DNA of 64,000 nt from a virus. The stretch covers positions 1 through 64,000 of the IMG/VR virus record IMGVR_UViG_3300010396_000009, one strand, 5' to 3'. The first letter of the stretch is position 1. Every line of letters starts with the position of its first letter. Made by a program: the position numbers and the translations under genes. Below, one piece after another: positions 32,779-41,547 of the stretch. The notes under the pieces are model-generated. The model made no database searches and had not been told where the DNA came from. It worked only from the letters and a program-made list of their open reading frames with translations.

Positions 32779-33569
32779 GGCAAGTACGGGCTCTGCGGGT
32801 TTAGGATATTGGCGAACGAAGCTGGTGGATAGTTCTTAAATGCTGTTCCTGATCCAGCGAAGGATATCTGCTCCCATTGCTGAGTCTTGGTGCGAAAATA
32901 GCTATTCCAACCCTGTGGTTGAAAGTTAAATCTCTTCGTAAGATCGTACTGCGTATCACCCACTGAGTTATACTTCATATGAATGACAGGCGGATTGAAC
33001 AGCAGCGACTCCGCTGGAGCGACGAACCCAGGGAGCAGGCCACTGATAAACTCTGAATCGTTGACACTACCAACAAGGTTGTACAGGTCTGAGTTGATCG
33101 CGTCTGGAGACACGAACATCTCATTACGCACAAAATTACAAGATCTCTTGATCCAGCCCGGCGCCTCATCTTCAGTGATCAGATCTCCACTGGGGAACCA
33201 GCGGAAAAACTGATACGGCATCGGCACAAACTCTGCAATGGGCTCGATCTCTTCAGTGATGATCTCGACACGCTTAGTCGAGTATCGAATCGTCACTAGA
33301 GCTGTGCCAGGATTGATCATCTGCCCGGTAGCAGAGCCTACGTCATCCCATGGCTCGATGCCGGCGCCGTACGCTGTAGGAATGAGAGATGCAGAACCTT
33401 TTGGCCAGGCACGGTGATTTGACAATATGTCAGACGCGAGCCTGTGTCTATCTGTATAGGCGCAGAATAACTGCACAGTCGCGCTCATCAGACCGCGCTC
33501 GTCATCATACTCTTCGCGCGCAGTGCCGAAGCGCTCATAGCAAGTTACGCTAGAATATTCATTGGCCAT
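32775..33569 (-). CDS. Tail-associated protein, possibly baseplate or distal tail
   Basis: 264 residues, no clear family. Aromatic-rich with beta strands (VEIITEEIEPIAEFVPMPYQFFRWF). Position after the tape measure and before the tail-tip protein suggests a distal-tail or hub role. Inferred from gene order only. Confidence 0.6.
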   Translation of the reverse strand: MANEYSSVTCYERFGTAREEYDDERGLMSATVQLFCAYTDRHRLASDILSNHRAWPKGSASLIPTAYGAGIEPWDDVGSATGQMINPGTALVTIRYSTKRVEIITEEIEPIAEFVPMPYQFFRWFPSGDLITEDEAPGWIKRSCNFVRNEMFVSPDAINSDLYNLVGSVNDSEFISGLLPGFVAPAESLLFNPPVIHMKYNSVGDTQYDLTKRFNFQPQGWNSYFRTKTQQWEQISFAGSGTAFKNYPPASFANILNPQSPYLP

Positions 33570-33572
33570 TTG

Positions 33573-35918
33573 TTAACCAGCGTTCATCGCTCGGCCCATG
33601 TTGAATATCTCACCGTTCGGATTGTCGAACGCTGCTCGAATTCTCTTAGCGTCACCAATAGTGGCGATCAAGTCGTTATGATGCTCTTCATCTTGCTTCA
33701 TCTTGGCATCATTAAGCTCTTTCATAAGCTCTGATTGCTTTTCAGTAGCCTCTACCTCAGGTGATTTAGCAGCTGCTTGCTGTATACGACGATTGAGGGC
33801 CATCAGGTCCTCAATACCGACATTGGCTCCGCTGCCATGCTCATGCTCTTTCTTTTTCTTTTCGCTAGGCCAATCAAAGCCAAATGGAGGCTCCTCTGTT
33901 TCATTGCCACCGGGTCCAAAGTTGATTATGTCACGAAGTTTCTCGCGCCACTTCTCAAGCTCCTTTTGATCTACGCCAAGATTAGCGCCGAACTTATTCT
34001 TGAACCCGTCAAATGCCTTGTCGAAGTCTCCGCCCAGACCCTTAGCATCTGCTCGCAGGTCTGTGATGATCTTGTTTATGTCGGGCATCCCGACACCAGC
34101 GAACGCTGCGTTGAACTTATCCTTGATATCAGCCGCGGCAGCAGCAGCCTTGTCCCTTGCTGTGCCAAACGCTTTGCCAACCTTATCCATCGCGTCAAAG
34201 GCGGGCTTCATGGCATCATTGATCTTAATGCGAACTACGTTCATCACAGTAAAGCCGAGCATCCTCAGATACTCAAAGATCTGGCCGAATATTGAATCAG
34301 CACCCTCCTCGATGCCGCCAAACATTTCTGAGAACGCGTTGAGCCACCCTTTGCATACTGTTATGACTAGCGTCGATAGCAGCGTAAATGATCCGCTGAA
34401 AAAGTCAACCCAGTTGCTGATGGCGAATACGGCGAAGTCAAATATCGCCTTAAACACCGTTGTGAACACTACATAAAATGGCTTCAGCATCATGGCGATG
34501 GTGTTAAAAGCGACCTTAGCGACGAACACCATAAAGTCCCACTCAGCCTTGGTAGTAGCTTTTATGATTGACCAGCTCAGCGAGACAGCCTCAACGTAGG
34601 TCTGCCACATACCGATCAGCATCACCACCGCGAATGTAACAGCACCGATCGCTACGGCGACCCAGTCAAGCACGTGCTTTCCGATATTCTCCCACACCCA
34701 CTCGGACGCCGCCATGATCGCGTCCCACGCGCTGAGCGCTAGGTTTACGACTACATTAAACGCAGCCTGAGCTAACTCTACGAGTGGTTGAATAGCTGCT
34801 GCGATCTGCTTCCAGGCTCCAACTGCCATGTCGGCTAGCTCAAGCATTTTCTCGAGCACATAGGCCATCACCTCGAGCGCGAGCATCTTTGCGCCTGTCC
34901 AGATCATTGCCCACGTAGTGCCCCAGTTCTGCACTGCAGTCTGCAGCACGGCAAAGACCTTAACGCCGTAGCTTAGCAAGACCTCACCCCACTCCTTAGC
35001 CACCTCGATTGCCTTATCAAATGCATCACCGATAAAATCACCACCCTGAGACGCCTGATCCACTAGGTAATGAACAACCTTGGCAACCTTCTCCATAATC
35101 GGGATGAGCTTATTGGTCAGGGTAGGAGCCAGCAGGCTGCCAATGGTCCTGTAGATGTCATCGAAGATGTTATTCAGGCGCTCCAGCGCGCCCCACAAAG
35201 TATTGGCCTGATTCTCAGCAGCACCGTGATATTGCTCACTGAGCTTAGCGAGAATCATTCGCTGAAGGCCCATCATGTCGTTCGCCTTCTCCATGGCCTC
35301 GATCATGCGAAGCTGCTGCTCAGTAAACTTCGTACCGCTCTGCGCCAGGTCCTTGAGCCCCTCGATTGGATCCTGCAGCAGCTTGCCGTAGTGCTCGGCT
35401 GCTGAGCTTAATGATCCGCCCATCGTCGCAGCGAAGTCCATGGCCGACTTAATAGCGTCCTTGAACACATCGCCACGCACATTGCGAAACTGCAATAGCG
35501 TCAGCTGAGCTGCTCGTATCGCGTCCTGGCCATTGACCGAGATTCCCTTCAGAGCGTCGCTCATCTGCTCAAGACCATTGAGCGTGTACCCGACACTGTG
35601 ACCCATCGCGTGAATCATGTTGCCCAGCTGATCAATATCGCGGGTCATCTCGATGAAGTTCTGGGTGCCCTTTTTAATGTTAGCCCAGATATCATTAAAA
35701 CCCTGCTCTATGATCTCGGTAACGGCCTGCCATGCGGAGGCGACCATTCCACCAACTTCGCGGATCGCGTCGCCAGCCTTCTGCCACGTTGACTCGGCGA
35801 CGGACGCAGACTGCTCAATGTGCTCGCCGAACTCGTCAAACAGCTGCTCGCTCTCGCCGAGGGCCTCCTCGAGGTCATCGTAGTCGCCGCCTATCTCGAT
35901 TGACGACTTGTCAGCCAT
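33573..35918 (-). CDS. Tail tape measure protein
   Basis: 781 residues. Long helical protein; N-terminal part resembles the lambda-type tape-measure region (SMDFAATMGGSLSSAAEHYGKL, LLQDPIEGLKDLAQSG). Hydrophobic membrane-like segments occur in the middle (VAVAIGAVTFAVVMLIGMW). It follows the chaperone frameshift gene, whose shifted product ends inside this start. The length fits a short-to-medium siphovirus tail. Confidence 0.88.
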   Translation of the reverse strand: MADKSSIEIGGDYDDLEEALGESEQLFDEFGEHIEQSASVAESTWQKAGDAIREVGGMVASAWQAVTEIIEQGFNDIWANIKKGTQNFIEMTRDIDQLGNMIHAMGHSVGYTLNGLEQMSDALKGISVNGQDAIRAAQLTLLQFRNVRGDVFKDAIKSAMDFAATMGGSLSSAAEHYGKLLQDPIEGLKDLAQSGTKFTEQQLRMIEAMEKANDMMGLQRMILAKLSEQYHGAAENQANTLWGALERLNNIFDDIYRTIGSLLAPTLTNKLIPIMEKVAKVVHYLVDQASQGGDFIGDAFDKAIEVAKEWGEVLLSYGVKVFAVLQTAVQNWGTTWAMIWTGAKMLALEVMAYVLEKMLELADMAVGAWKQIAAAIQPLVELAQAAFNVVVNLALSAWDAIMAASEWVWENIGKHVLDWVAVAIGAVTFAVVMLIGMWQTYVEAVSLSWSIIKATTKAEWDFMVFVAKVAFNTIAMMLKPFYVVFTTVFKAIFDFAVFAISNWVDFFSGSFTLLSTLVITVCKGWLNAFSEMFGGIEEGADSIFGQIFEYLRMLGFTVMNVVRIKINDAMKPAFDAMDKVGKAFGTARDKAAAAAADIKDKFNAAFAGVGMPDINKIITDLRADAKGLGGDFDKAFDGFKNKFGANLGVDQKELEKWREKLRDIINFGPGGNETEEPPFGFDWPSEKKKKEHEHGSGANVGIEDLMALNRRIQQAAAKSPEVEATEKQSELMKELNDAKMKQDEEHHNDLIATIGDAKRIRAAFDNPNGEIFNMGRAMNAG

Positions 35919-36576
35919 TTGCTGTATTCCTCTTCCGTGGCGAACTCAACTACTGGGCTAGTCTCTTTGTGATCCTCGAGAGCGTGCTCCCACTGAATTG
36001 GGGTCATCCTTGCGATCGTGTCGTAGGTCCACCCCTTGTACTTGTCTAGCAGCCTGGCGTAGACTTCTTTCTTGGTTATTGTTCTTGGGTCTCGCTCACC
36101 TCTTTTGGGGTCCCGTCTTGCTGGGCCCCGTCCTCCTTGTCTTTGTCTTTCTTCCTGAGTCGCTCAGGCATATTGAGATCAGAAAAAATTCTTGCGAATT
36201 CCTTGATTGACTCACCATCGGGTTTTCCATCATCGCGAAACAAGAGCTTCTTGCACTGCTCGGCAGTCATTCGCGGATGCTCGCGCTTCAAGCTCTGATA
36301 GAGCATGCGGCACTGACCCTCTGGTCCAGAGAGCTCTCGCAGCCCGCGACCGGTCATCAGATCAATCTTTGATGCTTCGCGAACCGCGGCGCCGACGACC
36401 TCATCCCTGCTCTCCTGATCCATGTCGGGAGTGAGAGAATTACGAGCGATCTTGATGAGCCGAGACCTGAGCCAGTTGTTCAGCTCATCCCAGTCACGAT
36501 CGGAAAGAGGGGAGATATTGTAATCGACACCCTTCAGTGTCAGGGGCGCCGAGGCCGCAGAAATGCTAGGCGGCAT
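35891..36576 (-). CDS. Tail assembly chaperone, -1 frameshift product (gpGT-like)
   Basis: 228 residues when ribosomes slip at 36109-36103. The first 158 residues are shared with the short form; the added 70 residues run YARLLDKYKGWTYDTIARMT...EEEYSKWLTSRQSR and end at TAG 35893-35891, inside the tape-measure start. No start codon opens the extension, so frameshifting is the natural reading. This is the lambda G/GT arrangement. Confidence 0.82.
36076..36576 (-). CDS. Tail assembly chaperone, short form (gpG-like)
   Basis: 166 residues, charged and helical, ending with a Lys/Glu-rich tail. In lambda-like phages this chaperone binds the tape measure and tail tube protein during assembly. Position between the tail tube and the tape measure and the frameshift to a longer form identify it. 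Sequence alone shows no family motif. Confidence 0.78.
   Translation of the reverse strand: MPPSISAASAPLTLKGVDYNISPLSDRDWDELNNWLRSRLIKIARNSLTPDMDQESRDEVVGAAVREASKIDLMTGRGLRELSGPEGQCRMLYQSLKREHPRMTAEQCKKLLFRDDGKPDGESIKEFARIFSDLNMPERLRKKDKDKEDGAQQDGTPKEVSETQEQ
36103..36109 (-). other. Programmed -1 frameshift slippery site CCCAAAA
   Basis: In the zero frame the bases fall as C CCA AAA, a canonical X XXY YYZ heptamer. It lies 8 codons before the short form's stop. The -1 frame stays open for 70 codons beyond. Confidence 0.82.
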
Positions 36577-36604
36577 TTAAGTCTCCGCAAGAGGACAATA
36601 AAAC

Positions 36605-37486
36605 TTAGGACTGAGCAACCGGCCACCAGGTGGTGAGGTCCGGTAGCTTAATAGAACCGAGTGATCCATCAGCAGTCAGCACTCCGTTGAATTCTGTATT
36701 AACAGTCTGCTGAAGGATCTTCGCCGTTTCGCGATCAACCTGGATTCCAGTAAAATCTTTCACCTGAGCCCACTTAAGCTCCCAAAACGTAGTCGCATCG
36801 ACGTACAATCGAACGGCGATATCATCGCCCTTATTAAATCTAGAGCGGTTCAAGTTCTGCTCGACGACCGATAGGGTGCAGTCCATGTTGCCGGATTTGC
36901 GACCCTTCCACAGGTGATTAACCCCCGCCGCGGCGACAATAGTGCTCGAGTTAACGTACTCCTGCACCTCGTTAGTGATAGTCAACGTGGCTGATGCCAC
37001 ATCTGACCACGTCGTAAATGACGTCCACGGTGACACGGTCGCGTAGCTCAGGCTGCCGAGCGCGATCGGTGGAATCGTCGGCGTGCTGACATCCAGATAA
37101 ACAGCCCCGCTGACGCCCTGCGATGTGAGATTTAGATGACCATCGAAATCGATGGCCATATTGATCATCTCACCGCCTTCGAAGTTCCAGTTCACGACGA
37201 GCTGCCTGACGATGGCAGTGCCCGAGTATTCAATACCGGCACCATATGCATCATTATCCGGTGCAGTGTAACCCTGAAATGTGAATGAGTCGCCGGGCAT
37301 TACTGTTGGCTGCTTACCGTACTGGGCGAAGCTTCCAGTCCACTCCTCAACACCGCGTCGGCGGAAAGGACCAAACGCTGTGTTGGACGCTACGCCCTTG
37401 GCCAGCGTCTGGGAGTCGTTGATTGACCAGTTGCGAACCGTGGACTGGTTGTTGACCACGCCGAACTTGCCGCTGTGAACAGCCAT
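36605..37486 (-). CDS. Major tail tube protein
   Basis: 293 residues. Beta-rich throughout, with TLAKGVASNTAFGPFRRRG near the N-terminus. Position between tail terminator and chaperone is diagnostic for the tail tube. The protein is somewhat long for the family and may carry an extra C-terminal or Ig-like domain (about 140-200). Confidence 0.78.
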   Translation of the reverse strand: MAVHSGKFGVVNNQSTVRNWSINDSQTLAKGVASNTAFGPFRRRGVEEWTGSFAQYGKQPTVMPGDSFTFQGYTAPDNDAYGAGIEYSGTAIVRQLVVNWNFEGGEMINMAIDFDGHLNLTSQGVSGAVYLDVSTPTIPPIALGSLSYATVSPWTSFTTWSDVASATLTITNEVQEYVNSSTIVAAAGVNHLWKGRKSGNMDCTLSVVEQNLNRSRFNKGDDIAVRLYVDATTFWELKWAQVKDFTGIQVDRETAKILQQTVNTEFNGVLTADGSLGSIKLPDLTTWWPVAQS

Positions 37487-37487
37487 A

Positions 37488-38009
37488 TTATGCTCCGCTA
37501 TTTTGCGTGATCAGGTCATCTGTCTTGAACCACATCTCAACCTCGCAGCCCCATATCGAGCTAAAGCCGCGAATTCCCCTATTTTTCTCGGAGTCAGTGA
37601 GAAGAACACTGCCCGTGATAAAGTCATAGCGCTTGACGAAGGGCTGACCGCTCCACTTGAGCAAAGGAAGAACATTCTTCCAGTTCGCCATAGCGCACCA
37701 GATCGCCCACGTCACTGGTAATATACCTCGAATGACGTTAACGTCACCAGTCGAGATCCACCACTCGTAGTTGAACACAAGCTTCGAGGCGGTCGAGTTA
37801 CCCTGAAGATTAGCCTGAGACTGATTGGCGACGAGAGTCACCTCGGGCACATCTGTCGTCGAGATCTCGATCTTGTCCGGCGGTATGAAGCTCTGCTTAT
37901 TGAATTTTATCCTATTGCCCTGCTTTACCAGTGACTGGAAATAGGCTGATCCCTCCACGAGACCCCAGAGGGCATCATACACCTGAGCTGGAGGACACTC
38001 CTCAGCCAC
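37488..38009 (-). CDS. Tail terminator-like protein
   Basis: 173 residues, beta-rich with Trp-rich core (YEWWISTGDV, WAIWCAMANWKNVLPLL). Position directly before the tail tube, after the gpG-like head-tail protein, fits a tail terminator (gpU-like). Family similarity is not visible by eye. Confidence 0.6.
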   Translation of the reverse strand: MAEECPPAQVYDALWGLVEGSAYFQSLVKQGNRIKFNKQSFIPPDKIEISTTDVPEVTLVANQSQANLQGNSTASKLVFNYEWWISTGDVNVIRGILPVTWAIWCAMANWKNVLPLLKWSGQPFVKRYDFITGSVLLTDSEKNRGIRGFSSIWGCEVEMWFKTDDLITQNSGA

Positions 38010-38481
38010 GGAGCACCTCCGTGAACGTTTTCTTGGCAGCTTTCTTCATGTCCTTGATCGACTGGTCGTCGGGCTCGACGAGGATTTTTCTTTCAGGGTT
38101 ATTGCCTAGGCCCTGCTGATGAATCTCGGCAAGGTCAGCCACTGGCATGTTAGCGGTCGGGTGATGAATCGTGGACCTGAAACCAAAGACCATTGACCTT
38201 GACGTGACCCTGATCACATCGATGATCGCTGATAGCTTTAGGCGCAGGAACCTAGTGTCTACCAGGATGCGCCTATGACCCTTTTTCTTCGCTCTCTTAT
38301 CAGAGATTGGCTTCCAGTTTCCTCCGCCAAGCGAAAACAAGGTGAACCTCTTCACGATAAAGGCCCGGTAGAGATCTGCCCAGCTTCGCTGAACATCCTT
38401 TACCGGGCCTTGCTTCGCTTGAATATCGCGCCGTAGCTTTCGCATCCGGCGAAGATCAGTCTTAACTCGAACCCTGATCAT
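38002..38481 (-). CDS. Mu gpG-like virion morphogenesis protein
   Basis: About 159 residues, very basic N-terminal half. The stretch WKPISDKRAKKKGHRRILVDT followed by LRLKL matches the usual signature of Mu gpG/phage virion morphogenesis proteins (head-tail joining). The ATG at 38481 is preferred to 38568, which lies inside the capsid gene. Overlaps the tail terminator by 8 nt. Confidence 0.7.
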   Translation of the reverse strand: MIRVRVKTDLRRMRKLRRDIQAKQGPVKDVQRSWADLYRAFIVKRFTLFSLGGGNWKPISDKRAKKKGHRRILVDTRFLRLKLSAIIDVIRVTSRSMVFGFRSTIHHPTANMPVADLAEIHQQGLGNNPERKILVEPDDQSIKDMKKAAKKTFTEVLRG

Positions 38482-38486
38482 TCGTG

Positions 38487-39566
38487 TTACGAGTAGAGTC
38501 CAGAGAACTCCAAGCCAGTGTTGAGGTTCGTGCCGGTGAGCTTGATCAAGCAGGCGGGTCGCGTGCACATATAGAGCACATTGCTCTGAACGTGCATCAT
38601 GATACCCTTGTCGAAGGGCAGCCTCTCCTGCTTCGCGTAGATCAGCTGACCGCGGGTATTGACCGTCTCGACGAAGTCGCCGGGAGCGACCACTTCAAGG
38701 AACAGGTCACGGGCGCCGGTCGGGAACGCGATCGCCTGCGTAGTCGGAATGAATCGCGTGGTTCCGACGAATCCGCGATAGTTCTCCCAGGACACATCAG
38801 CGAAGTTGAATCCACCTTCCTGAGAGCCGCCGGGGATCTGGGTCTCGCGCAAGAAGCTGTTCTGCTGATAGTACTCGTACGCCTTGCGGACGGTGCCGTG
38901 GTGCACGAAGTTGTCCCAGAACTGGTTCCCGCAGATCACCTTGACTCCGGTGAACGGGGTGTTACCGAGGGCGACCTGCATCTGGCGGATGAGACCCTGG
39001 GCGAGCATCTTCATGTCGACCGTCGGGTTCGGTAACGCGTATGTCCCCGCGTCCGTGAAGTCAACAGTAATGCTCGTCTGCGAGATGCCGAAGTCGGTGA
39101 AGAAGTTCTCGACCGTGGAGCCGTCAGCGTCCAGGATGACGCCCGTGAGAGCGCCGATGCGGTGGTACTCCCAGGTGACCTCCTGATTGGCCTTCATCTG
39201 CTCGAGGCGATCGTTGACGATCTGTGAGAAGACCTCGGTCTGGTCCTCGCTCCCGAAGGCTCGCTTGCCCTCCAGGTCCTCAGCGAGGAGCTCAAACCAC
39301 TGAGGCATGTGAGGCACCTGGAACGCTCGCTCCTTGCGGCGAGGTTGGTGCATCGTGTTCTGCAGCGAGGAGCCGCGAGTCTGGGTCTGAACCAGCTGCA
39401 GGATGCCCTGGCGCTCTTCGATGACTGCATGCCTTGTCGTAATCGGGCGCTGCTGGAACAGCCCCATTTCTCCGATTCGACCTGGCATATACGGCAGCTT
39501 GTCGATCGCCAGCGTAAGACTCTGCAAATCGAACGGCGAGCCGTCGAATATGTCTAAGAGGGCCAT
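38487..39566 (-). CDS. Major capsid protein (lambda gpE-like, HK97 fold)
   Basis: 359 residues. Residues 33-65, with LFQQRPITTRHAVIEE and GILQLVQTQTRG, match the phage_cap_E family N-terminal domain. The C-terminal part ends in NTGLEFSGLYS. Located just after the decoration-like gene and before head-tail genes. A single copy. The lambda-type capsid gene stands among Mu-type neighbours. Confidence 0.88.
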   Translation of the reverse strand: MALLDIFDGSPFDLQSLTLAIDKLPYMPGRIGEMGLFQQRPITTRHAVIEERQGILQLVQTQTRGSSLQNTMHQPRRKERAFQVPHMPQWFELLAEDLEGKRAFGSEDQTEVFSQIVNDRLEQMKANQEVTWEYHRIGALTGVILDADGSTVENFFTDFGISQTSITVDFTDAGTYALPNPTVDMKMLAQGLIRQMQVALGNTPFTGVKVICGNQFWDNFVHHGTVRKAYEYYQQNSFLRETQIPGGSQEGGFNFADVSWENYRGFVGTTRFIPTTQAIAFPTGARDLFLEVVAPGDFVETVNTRGQLIYAKQERLPFDKGIMMHVQSNVLYMCTRPACLIKLTGTNLNTGLEFSGLYS

Positions 39567-39629
39567 TCGTGTCTTCCTTTGATTCTCTCGAGACTGGGTT
39601 AAACTGACAACAGAGAACTAGTGTCTTGA

Positions 39630-40196
39630 TTACGTCGTCTGCGTTCCGATCGCCGCGGCAGCGGGCTCGGTCAGCATGTCGATGGGCGGATTCAAGGCCT
39701 GCAGTGAGGTGATGATAGTCGCGGCGGTATACGCCACACCAGCGAGATCGGCAGCCTGAATCATTGATTGGTTGATCAGGGCGGGGCCACGAAACAAGAT
39801 CGGATACTTGGCCGCGGTGATTGCGTTATTTGCGAGCGCCTCGGGGATATTCTGCGAGTCATCGCCAAGAAAGAGACCGACGACCGAAGCCTCGTCGCCG
39901 GAGTTTGCGGCTGTCCACTGGGTGGCGACTTTCTTAAGCGGAAGCCCGGCCTGAATTGCCCCAGCCGCGATGGAAATGCCAGACGTGTTTTTGATCGTCT
40001 GAGCCGTTCTTGTGTAGAGCTGATTCGGCTCCCAGCGCACGAGCTCATACGGTCGCACCCGGTCAGTGATCGGCCCCTGAGCCACGGCACCCAGCATACC
40101 GAGCGCAAGGATCGCCTCGGAGTACTCCGGAAAAATTGCGCATGCCAGCGCCATGATCGCGATGATAGCCAGCGTGGGCAGAAGCGAAAATTTCAT
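39630..40196 (-). CDS. Head decoration-like protein with hydrophobic N-terminus
   Basis: 188 residues from the ATG at 40196. It begins with MKFSLLPTLAIIAIMAL, a signal-peptide- or membrane-like helix, then a domain with ALANNAITAAKYPILFRGPA that resembles gpD-like head-decoration proteins. The position between scaffold and capsid genes is that of lambda gpD. A hydrophobic N-terminus on a head protein is odd. RBS GGGAC is weak. Confidence 0.62.
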   Translation of the reverse strand: MKFSLLPTLAIIAIMALACAIFPEYSEAILALGMLGAVAQGPITDRVRPYELVRWEPNQLYTRTAQTIKNTSGISIAAGAIQAGLPLKKVATQWTAANSGDEASVVGLFLGDDSQNIPEALANNAITAAKYPILFRGPALINQSMIQAADLAGVAYTAATIITSLQALNPPIDMLTEPAAAAIGTQTT

Positions 40197-40245
40197 TTGT
40201 CGAGTCCCGTTTGTGAGTATAGAGTCGTGAGATCGAATTAAGCGT

Positions 40246-40935
40246 TTACGAATTTCGCCGATGACGGGCAGCGTGCTGTGCGGCTCGTCGCTCGGCGTCC
40301 TTGACGATGGACGGCGTGCCGTTGTCACCATGGTTAGGTGATTGCTGATGATTGGTTCGCTCTCCCGTCGAGGTGATCGGACTGTTCAGCGAGAGGGCTG
40401 CGACGATGTCGTCGAAGTCATCTCCTGTCTCGTTGGGATACATGGTCTCATGCGAGAGGGCGAAGGAAACGGCCTTCGGCGTCGCGTACTTTGCCTTGAG
40501 CTGCTTCATCACCGGGACCGAGATCTTCTTACTGGTCACGAGACCCAGGAGCTCTTGTTCGCGAGCCTTGACCAGGCGATTCTGAAGGGACTTCGGAACG
40601 TCGAAGCTCATGGCCGGGGGAGGCTCGTAATTGCGATCATGGGCTCTGTTGCGTCGCCCACCACCGAACTCATCACCCTCACCCTCGTCCTCGAAGACTT
40701 CAGGAGGAACCCCGGCGCCCATTCCCTCGGCCTCGGAGAGCTCCCCTTCCTCTTCCTCTTCCTCGAATTCAGGAAGCTCTTCTTCCTCACCCTCGCCGCC
40801 TTCGCCTTCACCTTCACCTGGAGGAGCGGAGTTGAAAGCTTGCTCGATGCACTCGCTGATCGCCTCGTCATCGGCCCCTTCGGGGCACTCAACTCCGAGC
40901 TTCTGAGCGAGATTAACAAGGGCCGGACTTGCCAT
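40246..40935 (-). CDS. Nested scaffold protein (internal start, lambda Nu3/Mu Z-like)
   Basis: About 229 residues in the same frame as the protease, starting MASPALVNLAQKLG. AAGGA stands 7 nt before this ATG. Lambda Nu3 in C and Mu Z in I are the known parallels. It contains the acidic patch and the helical C-terminus, without the protease domain. Confidence 0.7.
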   Translation of the reverse strand: MASPALVNLAQKLGVECPEGADDEAISECIEQAFNSAPPGEGEGEGGEGEEEELPEFEEEEEEGELSEAEGMGAGVPPEVFEDEGEGDEFGGGRRNRAHDRNYEPPPAMSFDVPKSLQNRLVKAREQELLGLVTSKKISVPVMKQLKAKYATPKAVSFALSHETMYPNETGDDFDDIVAALSLNSPITSTGERTNHQQSPNHGDNGTPSIVKDAERRAAQHAARHRRNS

Positions 40936-41541
40936 ATTATTTCCTTCTTCGTGATCGCAAGCGATGAATGAAAGCTCGATGCCTGATTGATTTGCTAACT
41001 GAGCCGCTACGTCAGAGAATTTACTCAGAGCTGGAACAACGGGATAATCCGTAATCGCCACGTGGCGAATTGGTCTAGCATAGCGCTTGCCGACGCCAGA
41101 CGTAAATTCATGCGGCATGAATAGGGAAACGTCGCTCTCCCTAAACTGCTCCTTGTATTCTGGCCTTCGCCATTTTATGTAGGCGAATAGCGCCGGCTGA
41201 CCTCGCCGATTTGGGTGCTCAGACGGCTCAACGGCCATCTTGACCACGGTGCCTCGACGGGCCTCGGGGTCAGTAGTGTGACCGATAGGAACTGGTACTG
41301 GGATGCCGTCATGGGCCATCTGATTGAACGTGCGCACCCAGTGCTCGAGCTGGAACTCATCGACGGGAAGCTCGAATTGAGTCTCCCCGTTATCATCTAC
41401 CTTGACAAAGGTTCCAGGGTACGCGAGCTCTTTTCTCGAGATAAGCTCAGGCTCATCGAGCCCGCAGGACGCGTCCACTGATAAGCAGACTGTCTTGGGA
41501 AGCTTTAGAAACCACTCAGTTCTGAGTCTATTTTTGGCCAT
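40246..41541 (-). CDS. Capsid maturation protease with scaffold domain (Mu protein I-like)
   Basis: 431 residues. Residues 50-185 match the Mu gpI peptidase: VDEFQLEHWVRTFNQM, VPIGHTTDPEARRGTVVK with the likely catalytic His, and SDVSLFMPHEFTSGVG around the presumed Ser. A very acidic region (EEEEELPEFEEEEEE, about 250-280) and a basic, helical C-terminus form the scaffold. Cleaves scaffold and itself. An internal start at 40935 gives the scaffold alone. Confidence 0.82.
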   Translation of the reverse strand: MAKNRLRTEWFLKLPKTVCLSVDASCGLDEPELISRKELAYPGTFVKVDDNGETQFELPVDEFQLEHWVRTFNQMAHDGIPVPVPIGHTTDPEARRGTVVKMAVEPSEHPNRRGQPALFAYIKWRRPEYKEQFRESDVSLFMPHEFTSGVGKRYARPIRHVAITDYPVVPALSKFSDVAAQLANQSGIELSFIACDHEEGNNMASPALVNLAQKLGVECPEGADDEAISECIEQAFNSAPPGEGEGEGGEGEEEELPEFEEEEEEGELSEAEGMGAGVPPEVFEDEGEGDEFGGGRRNRAHDRNYEPPPAMSFDVPKSLQNRLVKAREQELLGLVTSKKISVPVMKQLKAKYATPKAVSFALSHETMYPNETGDDFDDIVAALSLNSPITSTGERTNHQQSPNHGDNGTPSIVKDAERRAAQHAARHRRNS

Positions 41542-41547
41542 GCTATG

